The position numbers were made by a program, and so were the translations under genes. From a virus: a DNA stretch of 21,704 nucleotides. Below are positions 6,571-13,989 of the stretch, piece after piece. Every line of letters starts with the position of its first letter. Positions within the stretch are counted from its first letter, which is position 1. The notes beneath the pieces are model-generated. The model saw only the letters and a program-made list of their open reading frames with translations. It searched no databases and was not told the origin of the DNA. The DNA lies in IMG/VR virus record IMGVR_UViG_3300043773_001613, positions 1 through 21,704 of that record. The stretch is one strand, 5' to 3'.

Positions 6571-8582
6571 GCCATCATCTCCGGCGGGAGCTGCGGAACG
6601 GCCTCTGGGGGCATGCCATCCGGCGGTAGTCCCTCTGGCGGCGGCGCGCCTGGCGGCATCATTTCTGGGGGTGGAGGTGGTGGAGGGGGAGGCGGCACCA
6701 GGTAGGGCGTGGCATCCAGGTCCAGCGAGTCGGCCCAGTCTTTGACGAGGGCGTTGAACGGATCCACGATCCCGGAGCCGATCAGGCCGCTCAGGACCGG
6801 CCCCAGATTCTGCAGGGCCGCCTGCATTTGCTCCGCCCGGGTAGCCTTGTTGGGCTTCCGGGCGCTGCCAGACTCGATCCGGTATTCGTACTCCCGGGCG
6901 ACCTGGATGGGCTCCATTGCCATGACGTGCTGCTCCCACGCCACCGCGCCAAGCGGGCCCACAATGGGAGCCACGTCCTGCGGCGTCAGCAGCCACCGGG
7001 CCGCCAGGGCCTCCTTGCGAGCCAGCTCTGTCATGGCATTCTCGACGCACTCGGCCATGTCGTCCGGGCGGATGCTGATCTGCTCGGCGCGGACGTTAGC
7101 CTCTGTGGCTGATCTGATCTGGGTATTGGTCATGCCGTAGACCAGCTCTGTCAGGCCCAGCCGCTTCTCGAGCATGTCCGTGACGGCGCTGATGACGTTC
7201 CAGATCTCGTTGGTGGCGTTGGGCAGCTGGAACACCGAGATCACGTCGGACACGCTGCGCCCCAGAATCTCGCTCAGCTCCACGATCTTGAACCCGCCCT
7301 GCGACTGCGACAGGATCTGGTCCTTGATGTCCTGGTCGGCGGCCTTCGACACGCCAATCAGGGTCTCGCAGCTTACGGCCACGCGCTGCGCCAGGAAGGA
7401 AAACGCCCAGCACAGGAAGCGCAGCTCGGGAATGCCCGGCTTGATGTGGCTCACCGGCCAGACGTAGCCGGGCTTGCGGTGGAAGGCCAGCATCGTGAAG
7501 GGCCAGCCGTTGCTTTCGGCCCAGTAGGGGATCGGCCACTGCACGGCCCGGAACATGGACTCCGGCAGGCCGGTTGCCTCATCTACCTGCTCGGCCAGAA
7601 TGTCTGGCGAGACGTTGAGCGGAAACGGCACGCCGTCCGCCACCACGATGTAGGCGTTTTCTCCGACGGCATCGAAGAAGCCGCGCTTTTCCTTCGGGGC
7701 GTCCTTGAGCCGGTCGCCGAAGCCGGTCTTGCTCCAGACCTTCCAGTAGGTCATCAGGTCGTTGGTCTTGCCGACCCGGCGGCCCGTGCCCTTATCGTCG
7801 CCTGCCCGGCGGTCTGCGTAGGCGTCCTCGAGCGGGGCGGACGTCCGGCCCTCGAGGTTGCCGCGCAGCAGCTCCGGGTCGACGCCGTATTGGCGCGCCA
7901 CGACGTCAATGGGGTGCACGCACTTGCGGGCGCACCAGGTGATGTCCTCGATCTCTGTGGCGTCGGGATCCAGGACCAGGTTGTCCACCGAGTCCGCAAA
8001 GCTCCCCACCGAGCGCAGCTGGTTGCCGGGATCGGTCACCAGCTCCGTCCACCAGACCCCGCCGCCTTTGATGATCGACTCGTCGACGGCCCGCCGGCTG
8101 TGGGTCTTCAGCCCCAGCTCGTTCGGTGTGTAGTTCAGGTAGGCCGACAGGAGCGAGGCCACGACCCGCCGGATCTGATCGCGCGTAGCCGTCTCCTCAA
8201 GGGCCATCTGGAACTGCTGCACCACCTCCGGGTTGTTGGGATCCAACCCCAGCGCCTCCGGAGGGACTTCCGGGAAGCTCTTGGGCGAAACCTGCCGGAC
8301 CGGGTTGCGGTGGTAGATCACGCTGGCGAACAGCTTGACTACCTCAAACACGCGGTTTAGCTGCATCCGGAATCCCGGCGGAGAGATGGAGCGGTTGTAG
8401 CCGTACTCGCTCCGGGAGTACTCCTCCTTCCAAAACCAGTTGTGCGGGCCATCGAAGAAGTCCATGGCTTCGCGGGCGTCCTGCGAAAAGGGGCGCTTGT
8501 GCTTCAGGCCCAGCTCAATCTTCTTGAGCCAGCCGGAAGAAATGGCCTTCAGGACGTCTTCGCCGGTGTCATTTGCCGCCAT
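6567..8582 (-). CDS. Portal protein, 671 aa
   Basis: The portal forms the dodecameric ring at the DNA-packaging vertex. The assignment rests on its size and position behind TerL, and on portal-like features: an N-terminal helical and Trp/Tyr-rich segment (FDGPHNWFWKEEYSRSEYGY), a long alpha/beta core, and a late conserved-looking stretch GMTNTQIRSATEANVRAEQI (about residues 482-501) that resembles the SATEA motif of portals. The C-terminus is unusual: an uninterrupted run of about ten prolines followed by repeated MPP/PPE units to the end. ATG 8582 overlaps the previous gene by 14 nt, with AAGGCG upstream. The TGA overlaps the next gene. P22-like versus T7-like portal cannot be decided by eye. 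Confidence 0.82.
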   Translation of the reverse strand: MAANDTGEDVLKAISSGWLKKIELGLKHKRPFSQDAREAMDFFDGPHNWFWKEEYSRSEYGYNRSISPPGFRMQLNRVFEVVKLFASVIYHRNPVRQVSPKSFPEVPPEALGLDPNNPEVVQQFQMALEETATRDQIRRVVASLLSAYLNYTPNELGLKTHSRRAVDESIIKGGGVWWTELVTDPGNQLRSVGSFADSVDNLVLDPDATEIEDITWCARKCVHPIDVVARQYGVDPELLRGNLEGRTSAPLEDAYADRRAGDDKGTGRRVGKTNDLMTYWKVWSKTGFGDRLKDAPKEKRGFFDAVGENAYIVVADGVPFPLNVSPDILAEQVDEATGLPESMFRAVQWPIPYWAESNGWPFTMLAFHRKPGYVWPVSHIKPGIPELRFLCWAFSFLAQRVAVSCETLIGVSKAADQDIKDQILSQSQGGFKIVELSEILGRSVSDVISVFQLPNATNEIWNVISAVTDMLEKRLGLTELVYGMTNTQIRSATEANVRAEQISIRPDDMAECVENAMTELARKEALAARWLLTPQDVAPIVGPLGAVAWEQHVMAMEPIQVAREYEYRIESGSARKPNKATRAEQMQAALQNLGPVLSGLIGSGIVDPFNALVKDWADSLDLDATPYLVPPPPPPPPPPEMMPPGAPPPEGLPPDGMPPEAVPQLPPEMMA

Positions 8583-8907
8583 CGGTTTTCGCCTTGCGCT
8601 CGTGGGAAATGGCCATCTGGGTGGCTACGTGCTGGGTGCGGGCCAGGTCCTTGTGCGCTTCGCTGAAGTCCCAGCATCCCCATGAGCGCCAGGCCGGGTT
8701 CTCCTTCAGGCCCGGATCGTCCTTGTAGCGCACGCTCGGCTTCTCCACGAAGCCCACTCCGGGAGCGAACACCAGCAGAGTGACCGTCACGCTGCCCGGG
8801 CGGGCGCACACCCAGCCCAGCTGCGGCTCGGCCAGCGTGGCCGGATCCTGATACCAGTAGACGGTGTCTCCGAGACGGACGGTCGGCGGCGCGTAGTCAA
8901 TGACCAT
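8569..8907 (-). CDS. Small protein between TerL and portal, 112 aa
   Basis: ATG 8907 (MVIDYAPPTVRLGDTVYWY) has GGGAG about 6 nt upstream and overlaps the TerL stop by 11 nt; the ORF could be extended to 9006 but only inside TerL. The N-terminal half forms a likely small beta barrel (GDTVYWY..., LGWVCARPGSVTVTLLVFAP), followed by VRYKDDPGL and a Trp-rich WRSWGCWDF. The C-terminus is charged and helical. Small proteins of this kind often lie between terminase and portal genes in podoviral-type genomes; their role is unclear. A head-assembly or packaging-accessory role is inference from location. Confidence 0.75.
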   Translation of the reverse strand: MVIDYAPPTVRLGDTVYWYQDPATLAEPQLGWVCARPGSVTVTLLVFAPGVGFVEKPSVRYKDDPGLKENPAWRSWGCWDFSEAHKDLARTQHVATQMAISHERKAKTDGGK

Positions 8908-10588
8908 GAGGAACTCCCGTTGTTGGACCCAGATAGACGAAGCCTTCTCCGCCGAGTCGCTTAGCGCGCCGGCGCTTCCACTCAACGTACCAGGGCTCTT
9001 CTGCAAGCGCGACCTTAGGCTTGTGGTATCGGGGCCTGTAAGCGCAGAGATACTCGAGGCACTGGCAGGCGTGGACCTCGCCGCGCGTGTTCGGCTCGTC
9101 AGTGACCACGTAGGTGCCGGCCAGGTAGTTCACCTTCTTCTTGTAGCGCTTTATCTCCCGCTCCAGGTCGGGCACAGCGCCCCGCAGGATGCGCAGCTGT
9201 GGCGTGCCCTCCGGGCGGATGTGCATGTAGCTCTGGGTGGCCGCCATCCGGGCCTGAATGTCATCACAGCCCGCAAGAAAACTGCTGCCAGTGACAGCAC
9301 TAGCGACATTGCGCTGGCGGAGCTGCTCGGTGTACAGCTCGACCGGGAGGCGGCCTGAGCCGATTTCCCGGATCCGCCCGCCGTGCATGTCAATGATGAA
9401 GGCGTGGAAGGACTGCCCCTTCGTCTTCTCGGCGAACTTTTCTCCGAAGATCACGGCATTGCACTGCCGGATGTAGAGCTGGTCGTAGACCAGGAGCATC
9501 GACTCGTCGGGCGGAACGGCCCCAAAGATGACCGATGTCACAACGTGACCCGGGTCGATAGCGGCATAGCGGGTCCAGTCGTCCGGGACGACGTTCTTGG
9601 GTAGCTCCGACCGCTCGTACCCATGGACCGCCATGGTGAAGGTGGGGTAGCAGAGGATCGAGTCCGTGACGAACTCGCCCTCACTGCGCATCCGCAGCAC
9701 GTCCTCGCCCAGCGCCGACCAGCGCTCGATATTCTTGCGCTTCTCGTCCTCGTCAATATGGGGATTGTCGAGGAACCGGAGGACGAACTTGACGATGTCC
9801 GGGTTGGGGTTGCCGGCCTGGACGGCGTTGTCGGCGCGCTCTGACAGGCCGGCCAGCGAGTCATTCTTGCTGTGGGGCATCGCGCTCCAGCACAGCCGCC
9901 CCTTGCGGTCCGCCAGCCGGGCCTGCATTTCCGGAAGCCAGGCCTCTGACGCCAAGTCCTCGTCGATGTGGACGCGGTCGGCCTGAAAGCCCTGCGGGGG
10001 CTCGCCTTCGGAGCTGAAGAAGTAGATCGTCCAGCCGTTAGTCAGCTCGGCGCTCTGGACGTAACGGGCGCTCTTGAGCAGCCAGCTGATCTTCTTGACC
10101 ATGCGCGGCGGGATCAGGGGAGGCGCCAGCTTGGCCTCTGCGGCTCGGGCCTTGTCGCGGGCCGGGTTGTATGCCCGCCAGGCCCCCGTCTTCTCGTCCT
10201 TGATCATCTTGAAGGCGCCAGCCCGGAACAGCATGGGATAGACCACCATGCCGATGTGCTTCCAGTCCCGGCCAATGATCACCAGATTGCCGTCCCGCTC
10301 GGGGTACTTCTTGTGCGGGTCGTTGCCAGTGACGGCGCGGGCGTCCTCGACAAACGTGGACAAGGACTTGCCGGAGCGATTACCGCCCAGCACGATCACC
10401 TCACTCGCCCGGCAGGCGTGCATCTCCGCCTGCAGGGGCGTCGGTTCGTACAGCTTTAGGGCCTCGACTCTTCGGTCGGCCAGCTCGGCCTGGATTTCCT
10501 TCAGCTGCTGGGCCTGGAAGCCGCTGAGCTTCGCGACGGACGGCAGCGGTGGCGGGGCCTGCGGCTTCTTCCTGCGAGAGCGTGCCAT
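8897..10588 (-). CDS. terL: Terminase large subunit (DNA packaging ATPase-nuclease), 563 aa
   Basis: This is the packaging motor. Residues 68-75 are the Walker A loop GGNRSGKS, and 206-211 (VHIDED) the Walker B strand with catalytic acid. SAMP at 235-238 sits where the coupling motif is expected. The C-terminal RNase H-like nuclease domain begins around 340 with AIDPGH (D345) and a second acidic strand FIIDMHG (D400). The start is ATG 10588 (MARSRRKKPQ) because GGGAGGATCGTTG lies directly upstream; 35 in-frame codons before it have no SD. The first 188 bp overlap the C-terminal frame of the TerS-like gene. About 560 residues is normal for the family. Confidence 0.93.
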   Translation of the reverse strand: MARSRRKKPQAPPPLPSVAKLSGFQAQQLKEIQAELADRRVEALKLYEPTPLQAEMHACRASEVIVLGGNRSGKSLSTFVEDARAVTGNDPHKKYPERDGNLVIIGRDWKHIGMVVYPMLFRAGAFKMIKDEKTGAWRAYNPARDKARAAEAKLAPPLIPPRMVKKISWLLKSARYVQSAELTNGWTIYFFSSEGEPPQGFQADRVHIDEDLASEAWLPEMQARLADRKGRLCWSAMPHSKNDSLAGLSERADNAVQAGNPNPDIVKFVLRFLDNPHIDEDEKRKNIERWSALGEDVLRMRSEGEFVTDSILCYPTFTMAVHGYERSELPKNVVPDDWTRYAAIDPGHVVTSVIFGAVPPDESMLLVYDQLYIRQCNAVIFGEKFAEKTKGQSFHAFIIDMHGGRIREIGSGRLPVELYTEQLRQRNVASAVTGSSFLAGCDDIQARMAATQSYMHIRPEGTPQLRILRGAVPDLEREIKRYKKKVNYLAGTYVVTDEPNTRGEVHACQCLEYLCAYRPRYHKPKVALAEEPWYVEWKRRRAKRLGGEGFVYLGPTTGVPHGH

Positions 10589-11090
10589 CAACGATCCTCC
10601 CCTGAAACTGCGCCGCCAGGGCGCGCAGCCGGCCGTCCAGCTCGGACTCCAGCTCGTCGTCTGTCCACTGGCCCATCGGCTTCTTGGCTCCACCCTGGTC
10701 GGTGTTTTTCACCACCAGCCGCAGGACGGAGTCCAGCATCTTGGTGCGGGTGGCTCCGCCGGCCGGGCTGTCGAAGTACTGCTTGACCAGGAGCGAGGTG
10801 AATCCGCTGACGCCCCCGAAGTACTCCATCAGCCGCTCCAGGACCTCGCAGCTGTGCGGAATGCTCTCCCCGCCGGTCGTGGCCGCCGTCATGAAGCTGG
10901 CGACTGCGCCCACCTCGATGTCCCGGAGGGAGCGGGCGTCCTCTTTTTTGCGCTTCCCTCGCAGCTTTGACCGCCGGCAGACCAGGCAGCGAATGTCGAG
11001 AGAGCCATCCTTCCGCTTGCGGAAGTGCAGCGTCGAGGCCGGCAGGTTTTTCCCGCAATCCTTGCACGTCTTGGCCTGCTGCGCATCCAT
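10401..11090 (-). CDS. Zinc-ribbon protein upstream of TerL, possible small terminase, 229 aa
   Basis: I take ATG 11090 (MDAQQAKTCKDCGKN); a GTG at 11123 is possible but no clear SD supports either. Residues 9-12 and 35-38 form CxxC...CxxC, a treble-clef or zinc-ribbon pattern followed by a very basic patch (RRSKLRGKRKKED). A helical core follows (SCEVLERLMEYFGGVSGFTS, KMLDSVLRLVVKN). Position immediately before TerL suggests the DNA-recognition small terminase, with zinc ribbon as DNA binder; that function is inference. The last 62 or so residues are Arg/Pro/Gly/Ala low complexity and overlap the TerL frame, so the natural end may once have been earlier. Confidence 0.7.
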   Translation of the reverse strand: MDAQQAKTCKDCGKNLPASTLHFRKRKDGSLDIRCLVCRRSKLRGKRKKEDARSLRDIEVGAVASFMTAATTGGESIPHSCEVLERLMEYFGGVSGFTSLLVKQYFDSPAGGATRTKMLDSVLRLVVKNTDQGGAKKPMGQWTDDELESELDGRLRALAAQFQGRIVDGTLSQEEAAGPATAAVRREAQRLPGPAAEGNPGRAGRPKSRGPKAVRTDAPAGGDARLPGE

Positions 11091-11124
11091 GCTGTTCAGC
11101 CGTACAGCATACCATAAAACCACA

Positions 11125-11159
11125 GGGGGCGGGTGAGGCTGTATGCCGCACCCGCCCCC
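11125..11159 (-). terminator. Strong GC hairpin, probable intrinsic terminator after capsid genes
   Basis: Arms GGGGGCGGGTG and CACCCGCCCCC pair perfectly over 11 bp, and a further GGC/GCC pairs inside after one mismatch. On the minus strand the stem is followed by TGTGGTTTTATGG, a short T-run starting 6 nt after the stem. It lies 25 bp past the stop of the decoration gene and before the TerS-like gene, so it would separate the capsid and packaging modules. TATGGTATGCT follows and could be part of a promoter for the packaging genes, but no convincing -35 is seen. Confidence 0.65.
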
Positions 11160-11184
11160 GCAGATCGTTGCAGCTCGGCCCGAC

Positions 11185-11724
11185 TCAGAATCCGGCCGCC
11201 GTCTTGACTAGCACCCGGCCGGAGGTCGTGGCGCTGGTCGCGATGGCAAACCCAAGCAGGGCGTTGGAGCCCTGCGCAGCAGCCGACCCAGCGGTCGCCG
11301 ACGGGCCGTAGGCGGCCCCTGCCGACACGCTGGTCGCCGTCTTGGTGACCGTCGAGGGCCCGCTCACCACCACCCAGAACACCTCGTTGTTCGGCACACC
11401 GGCCGACGGGAGGTATTCGTCCGCCACGCCCATAAGCAGGGTGGCAGCGACAGCGCCGCCGTCCACCTCCGTGAGGATGGCATCGGCATCGAACTTGACC
11501 ACCGCGCCCGGCAGGATCGCCGAGCCGCTGGTGTTCTTGACGCAGATGCAGTCCACCGTGTGGTTGCTCAGGAGAGCGCCGGTCTTGGGATTCTCGTCCC
11601 GGAAGGTCTTGCGGACGCCCAGCAGATGGGAGCCATCACCAACCTGAGCGTCATAGACGTTCGTGTTGGTAATGCCCAGCGTTTGGCCGCGAGCGAATCC
11701 GGGATCAGCAGTCAGGGTGCTCAT
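11185..11724 (-). CDS. Putative capsid decoration (cement) protein, 179 aa
   Basis: ATG 11724 has AGGAAAGGAAAGC upstream. The N-terminus is polar (GFARGQTLGITNTNVYDAQV), then a beta-rich body with HTVDCICVKNTSGSAILPGA, GAVVKFDADAI and NEVFWVVVSGPSTV, ending in Ala/Ser/Thr-rich strands. This pattern, with 'ILPGAVVKFD' and a 'VVVSGP' strand, resembles small beta-tulip or head-decoration proteins of tailed phages. It lies directly behind the major capsid gene with an 18-bp gap, the usual place for such a protein. The alternative is a head-fibre protein. No catalytic or membrane features are seen. Confidence 0.72.
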   Translation of the reverse strand: MSTLTADPGFARGQTLGITNTNVYDAQVGDGSHLLGVRKTFRDENPKTGALLSNHTVDCICVKNTSGSAILPGAVVKFDADAILTEVDGGAVAATLLMGVADEYLPSAGVPNNEVFWVVVSGPSTVTKTATSVSAGAAYGPSATAGSAAAQGSNALLGFAIATSATTSGRVLVKTAAGF

Positions 11725-11742
11725 GCTTTCCTTTCCTTGAGA

Positions 11743-12861
11743 TCAGGCGATGGCCTGCCACTTCACGAAGTTGCGCGGGCTCTTCATCTTGATGTTGGCC
11801 AGGACGGAGACCGCATACCGATGGGACTGGAGCTCCTCGTTGTAGTAGGGGCCCTCCGCGACCATCAGTTGCGATTCCATGCACTTCATCTCCATGTTGC
11901 CGATGGAGAGACCATAGCCCACGCCTGACGGCACGGCGTATTCAGTCGAGACCTCGATGCCGTCGATTTCGACGACGTCGCCGAAGCCGTAGGACCGAAG
12001 GCCGGACGACTTGGTCACGATCGCCCGTTCCCGGCTGTCGAGCCGGTTGAGGAACTGGATGTAGAGCGTCCGGTCGAGAAGGATCATGTCGATCTGGTTC
12101 TCGCGCGTGTCATTCCGCTTGGCGTGATGGACCGCCTCGCGAATCGCCTCGACGCACTGATCCTTCCAGGTCGCCGTCGCACCGCCGAAGTAGGTGCTCG
12201 TGTAGTTGCACACGATGGGAGAGTAGTAGTCGTACTCAGGATCGACGGCGACGTACGGCCACGAGCCAGTCGCGAGCTGCGAGCCGGCGATGTAGCCCAG
12301 TCCGGTATTCAGGCCGGCATACTCATCGGCCGGGAAGCCGAACGGGTCGGCGGCGTTGGCGGTCCGCTGCGCACCCGTCCCGACATTGACCGTGCCGTTG
12401 ATGGCGAAAATGCTCTCGAGGCCATGCCACCGGTTGTCATTCCCGGTCGCATTCCCGTCGATGTAGATCTCCTTGCTCAGGTGCTCCTGCATCGACTCCT
12501 GAAGCCGGCTCGCCATCTTGCCAGCGACGTCGATCAGCGCCTGTGCGCCGCGATTCTCGAGCATCTCGCGCTTGGTTACCTGGTCCGTCACGGTGTAGCC
12601 GCGATAGGGCAGGTAGGCGCGCTGCCACAGGTTGTGGCGCGCGAAGACGCGCGGCGACTCACCGTTATTCGAGGTGACAGGCTGGTTGCGATAGCGCACC
12701 TGCCAGTCGAAGCCCCGACCTCCCTGGTTCATGGCAACCTTGCCATTTGCCTCCAGGGCGGCGAAGACCTTGAACTTCCGGAAGGTGGTCTGCTCCTCTT
12801 CCTTGAGGTGCGTGACCAGCGTCGTCCCAATTGTCCTCGCCCAGTCAGTGCTCGACGGCAT
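11743..12861 (-). CDS. Major capsid protein, 372 aa
   Basis: The ATG at 12861 is preceded by GAAAGGTAA. Size, position behind a scaffold-like gene and before a decoration gene, and composition point to the major head protein. Features include a helical N-terminal arm (residues 1-45), then RGFDWQVRYRNQPV, a long helix LIDVAGKMASRLQESMQEHL (about residues 109-128; spine-helix candidate), and the end HRYAVSVLANIKMKSPRNFV, which is typical of phage MCP C-termini that form the A-domain and last strand. The HK97 fold is expected for the family but cannot be proven by eye. No protease gene is visible nearby, so maturation by cleavage is not indicated. Confidence 0.85.
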   Translation of the reverse strand: MPSSTDWARTIGTTLVTHLKEEEQTTFRKFKVFAALEANGKVAMNQGGRGFDWQVRYRNQPVTSNNGESPRVFARHNLWQRAYLPYRGYTVTDQVTKREMLENRGAQALIDVAGKMASRLQESMQEHLSKEIYIDGNATGNDNRWHGLESIFAINGTVNVGTGAQRTANAADPFGFPADEYAGLNTGLGYIAGSQLATGSWPYVAVDPEYDYYSPIVCNYTSTYFGGATATWKDQCVEAIREAVHHAKRNDTRENQIDMILLDRTLYIQFLNRLDSRERAIVTKSSGLRSYGFGDVVEIDGIEVSTEYAVPSGVGYGLSIGNMEMKCMESQLMVAEGPYYNEELQSHRYAVSVLANIKMKSPRNFVKWQAIA

Positions 12862-12871
12862 GGTTTACCTT

Positions 12872-13933
12872 TCACTCGATTCCGTCCCGGGCCATCTGGG
12901 CCCGGAGACGTTGCTCGAAAGTCATGGGAGCCTTAGGGACTCGAGGATCCGAAGGAGGTCCTGACCTGCTTGGGTTTCTGCTCGCTTCCCTTCTCAAATA
13001 TTCTATGTCCTTCTCGGCGCGATTTTGGGCCGGCGCTGCCTGCAGAGGTGCAGATGGAGCAGTCGCAGGCGCTGATGGAGCGAACGCAGCAGGGCGCGAA
13101 GCAGCAGCCTGGCGCTGCTCAACGACCTCGCGAAGCAGGTCGCGCTCGACCATGTCGCAGGCGAACTGCCAGCGTTCCTGCGGCGTGCCGTAGCCCGCCT
13201 GAGAGGCCTGATTGATGTACTTCTGAATCATCAGCCCTTCGCGCGACGGCGTCTTGCCGTCCTGTTCGTAGAGCCAGTCGCGGTTCTGCTGCTCTAGGGT
13301 CGAGACGTAGCTGGCCTCGCTGACCTCGCGGATTTGCTCCTGGACGATTTCCCTGGCCCGGTCGGCGGCCACTTGCTCCACCATCGGGCCGAGCGCAGCC
13401 TGCGGGTCCGAGAGGAACTTCTGGGCAAAGTCGGCCCGGTACTGCATGTACTCGAGCAGTCGCTCGCGCACGTGGAGCGGCGCATCCTCAGCGATGGCAT
13501 CCCGGCCGTTCGGGTCCTTCACCAGGTAGCGCCGGTCGGCGTCGCGGACTTCCGGAGGGTTCCACCACTTGTGCTGCTCAGGCGGCGAGGCCGGAGCTGC
13601 CTGGGGGGCAGGGGCCTGCTGGGCGCGGCTCTGGTGCTGCCGCCACTGGTCGAACGAATCGCGGTGGGTCAGGTATTCCTGCGCGTACGGGATGAGCTGC
13701 TGGTACTGCTGGAGAGCTTTTGTTGCCGCTTTTTCTCGCTCCATCGACGCGTACAGGCGGCCAGCAATTTGAGTGTCGTCTTGCCCCTGGAAGTCAGGCA
13801 GAGAGCGAAAGGAGGACCAGATGTCGGCACTGCCGGAACCGCCCGCCGCCGGCTCGCTTGCAGGCGACTGGCCCTCTGCCGGGCTTGCAGTGACGTCGGC
13901 AGTGGAAGCATCGAGAACGGTCTCTTCGCTCAT
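12872..13933 (-). CDS. Scaffolding protein, 353 aa
   Basis: The ATG at 13933 follows GGAGTTCCGCC. The protein is hydrophilic, acidic at the N-terminus (MSEETVLDASTADVTASPAE), Pro/Ala/Gln-rich in linkers (QAPAPQAAPASPPE and APSAPATAPSAPLQAAPAQ), and helical with coiled-coil character between about 165 and 290 (VEQVAADRAREIVQEQIREV). The C-terminus is basic (TFEQRLRAQMARDG), matching the usual capsid-binding helix of scaffolds. It precedes the major capsid gene by 10 bp. These are the standard signs of a phage scaffold; no protease catalytic triad is evident. Confidence 0.82.
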   Translation of the reverse strand: MSEETVLDASTADVTASPAEGQSPASEPAAGGSGSADIWSSFRSLPDFQGQDDTQIAGRLYASMEREKAATKALQQYQQLIPYAQEYLTHRDSFDQWRQHQSRAQQAPAPQAAPASPPEQHKWWNPPEVRDADRRYLVKDPNGRDAIAEDAPLHVRERLLEYMQYRADFAQKFLSDPQAALGPMVEQVAADRAREIVQEQIREVSEASYVSTLEQQNRDWLYEQDGKTPSREGLMIQKYINQASQAGYGTPQERWQFACDMVERDLLREVVEQRQAAASRPAAFAPSAPATAPSAPLQAAPAQNRAEKDIEYLRREASRNPSRSGPPSDPRVPKAPMTFEQRLRAQMARDGIE

Positions 13934-13989
13934 GGCGGAACTCCGTAATGGTTTATGGGGCGCTGGCGTCCAGTGTACGCCCGGCCACC

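Noticed and set aside
7751-7757. CTGATGA on the minus strand (also at 13228-13234), possible further hammerheads
   Set aside because: Both lie inside well-supported genes (portal and scaffold), and no GAAA or stems in the right order surround them.
7446-8360. Long plus-strand ORFs opposite the portal, TerL and capsid genes
   Set aside because: They are mirror frames of GC-rich coding sequence with Arg/Ala/Pro-rich translations and no coherent SD or operon placement.
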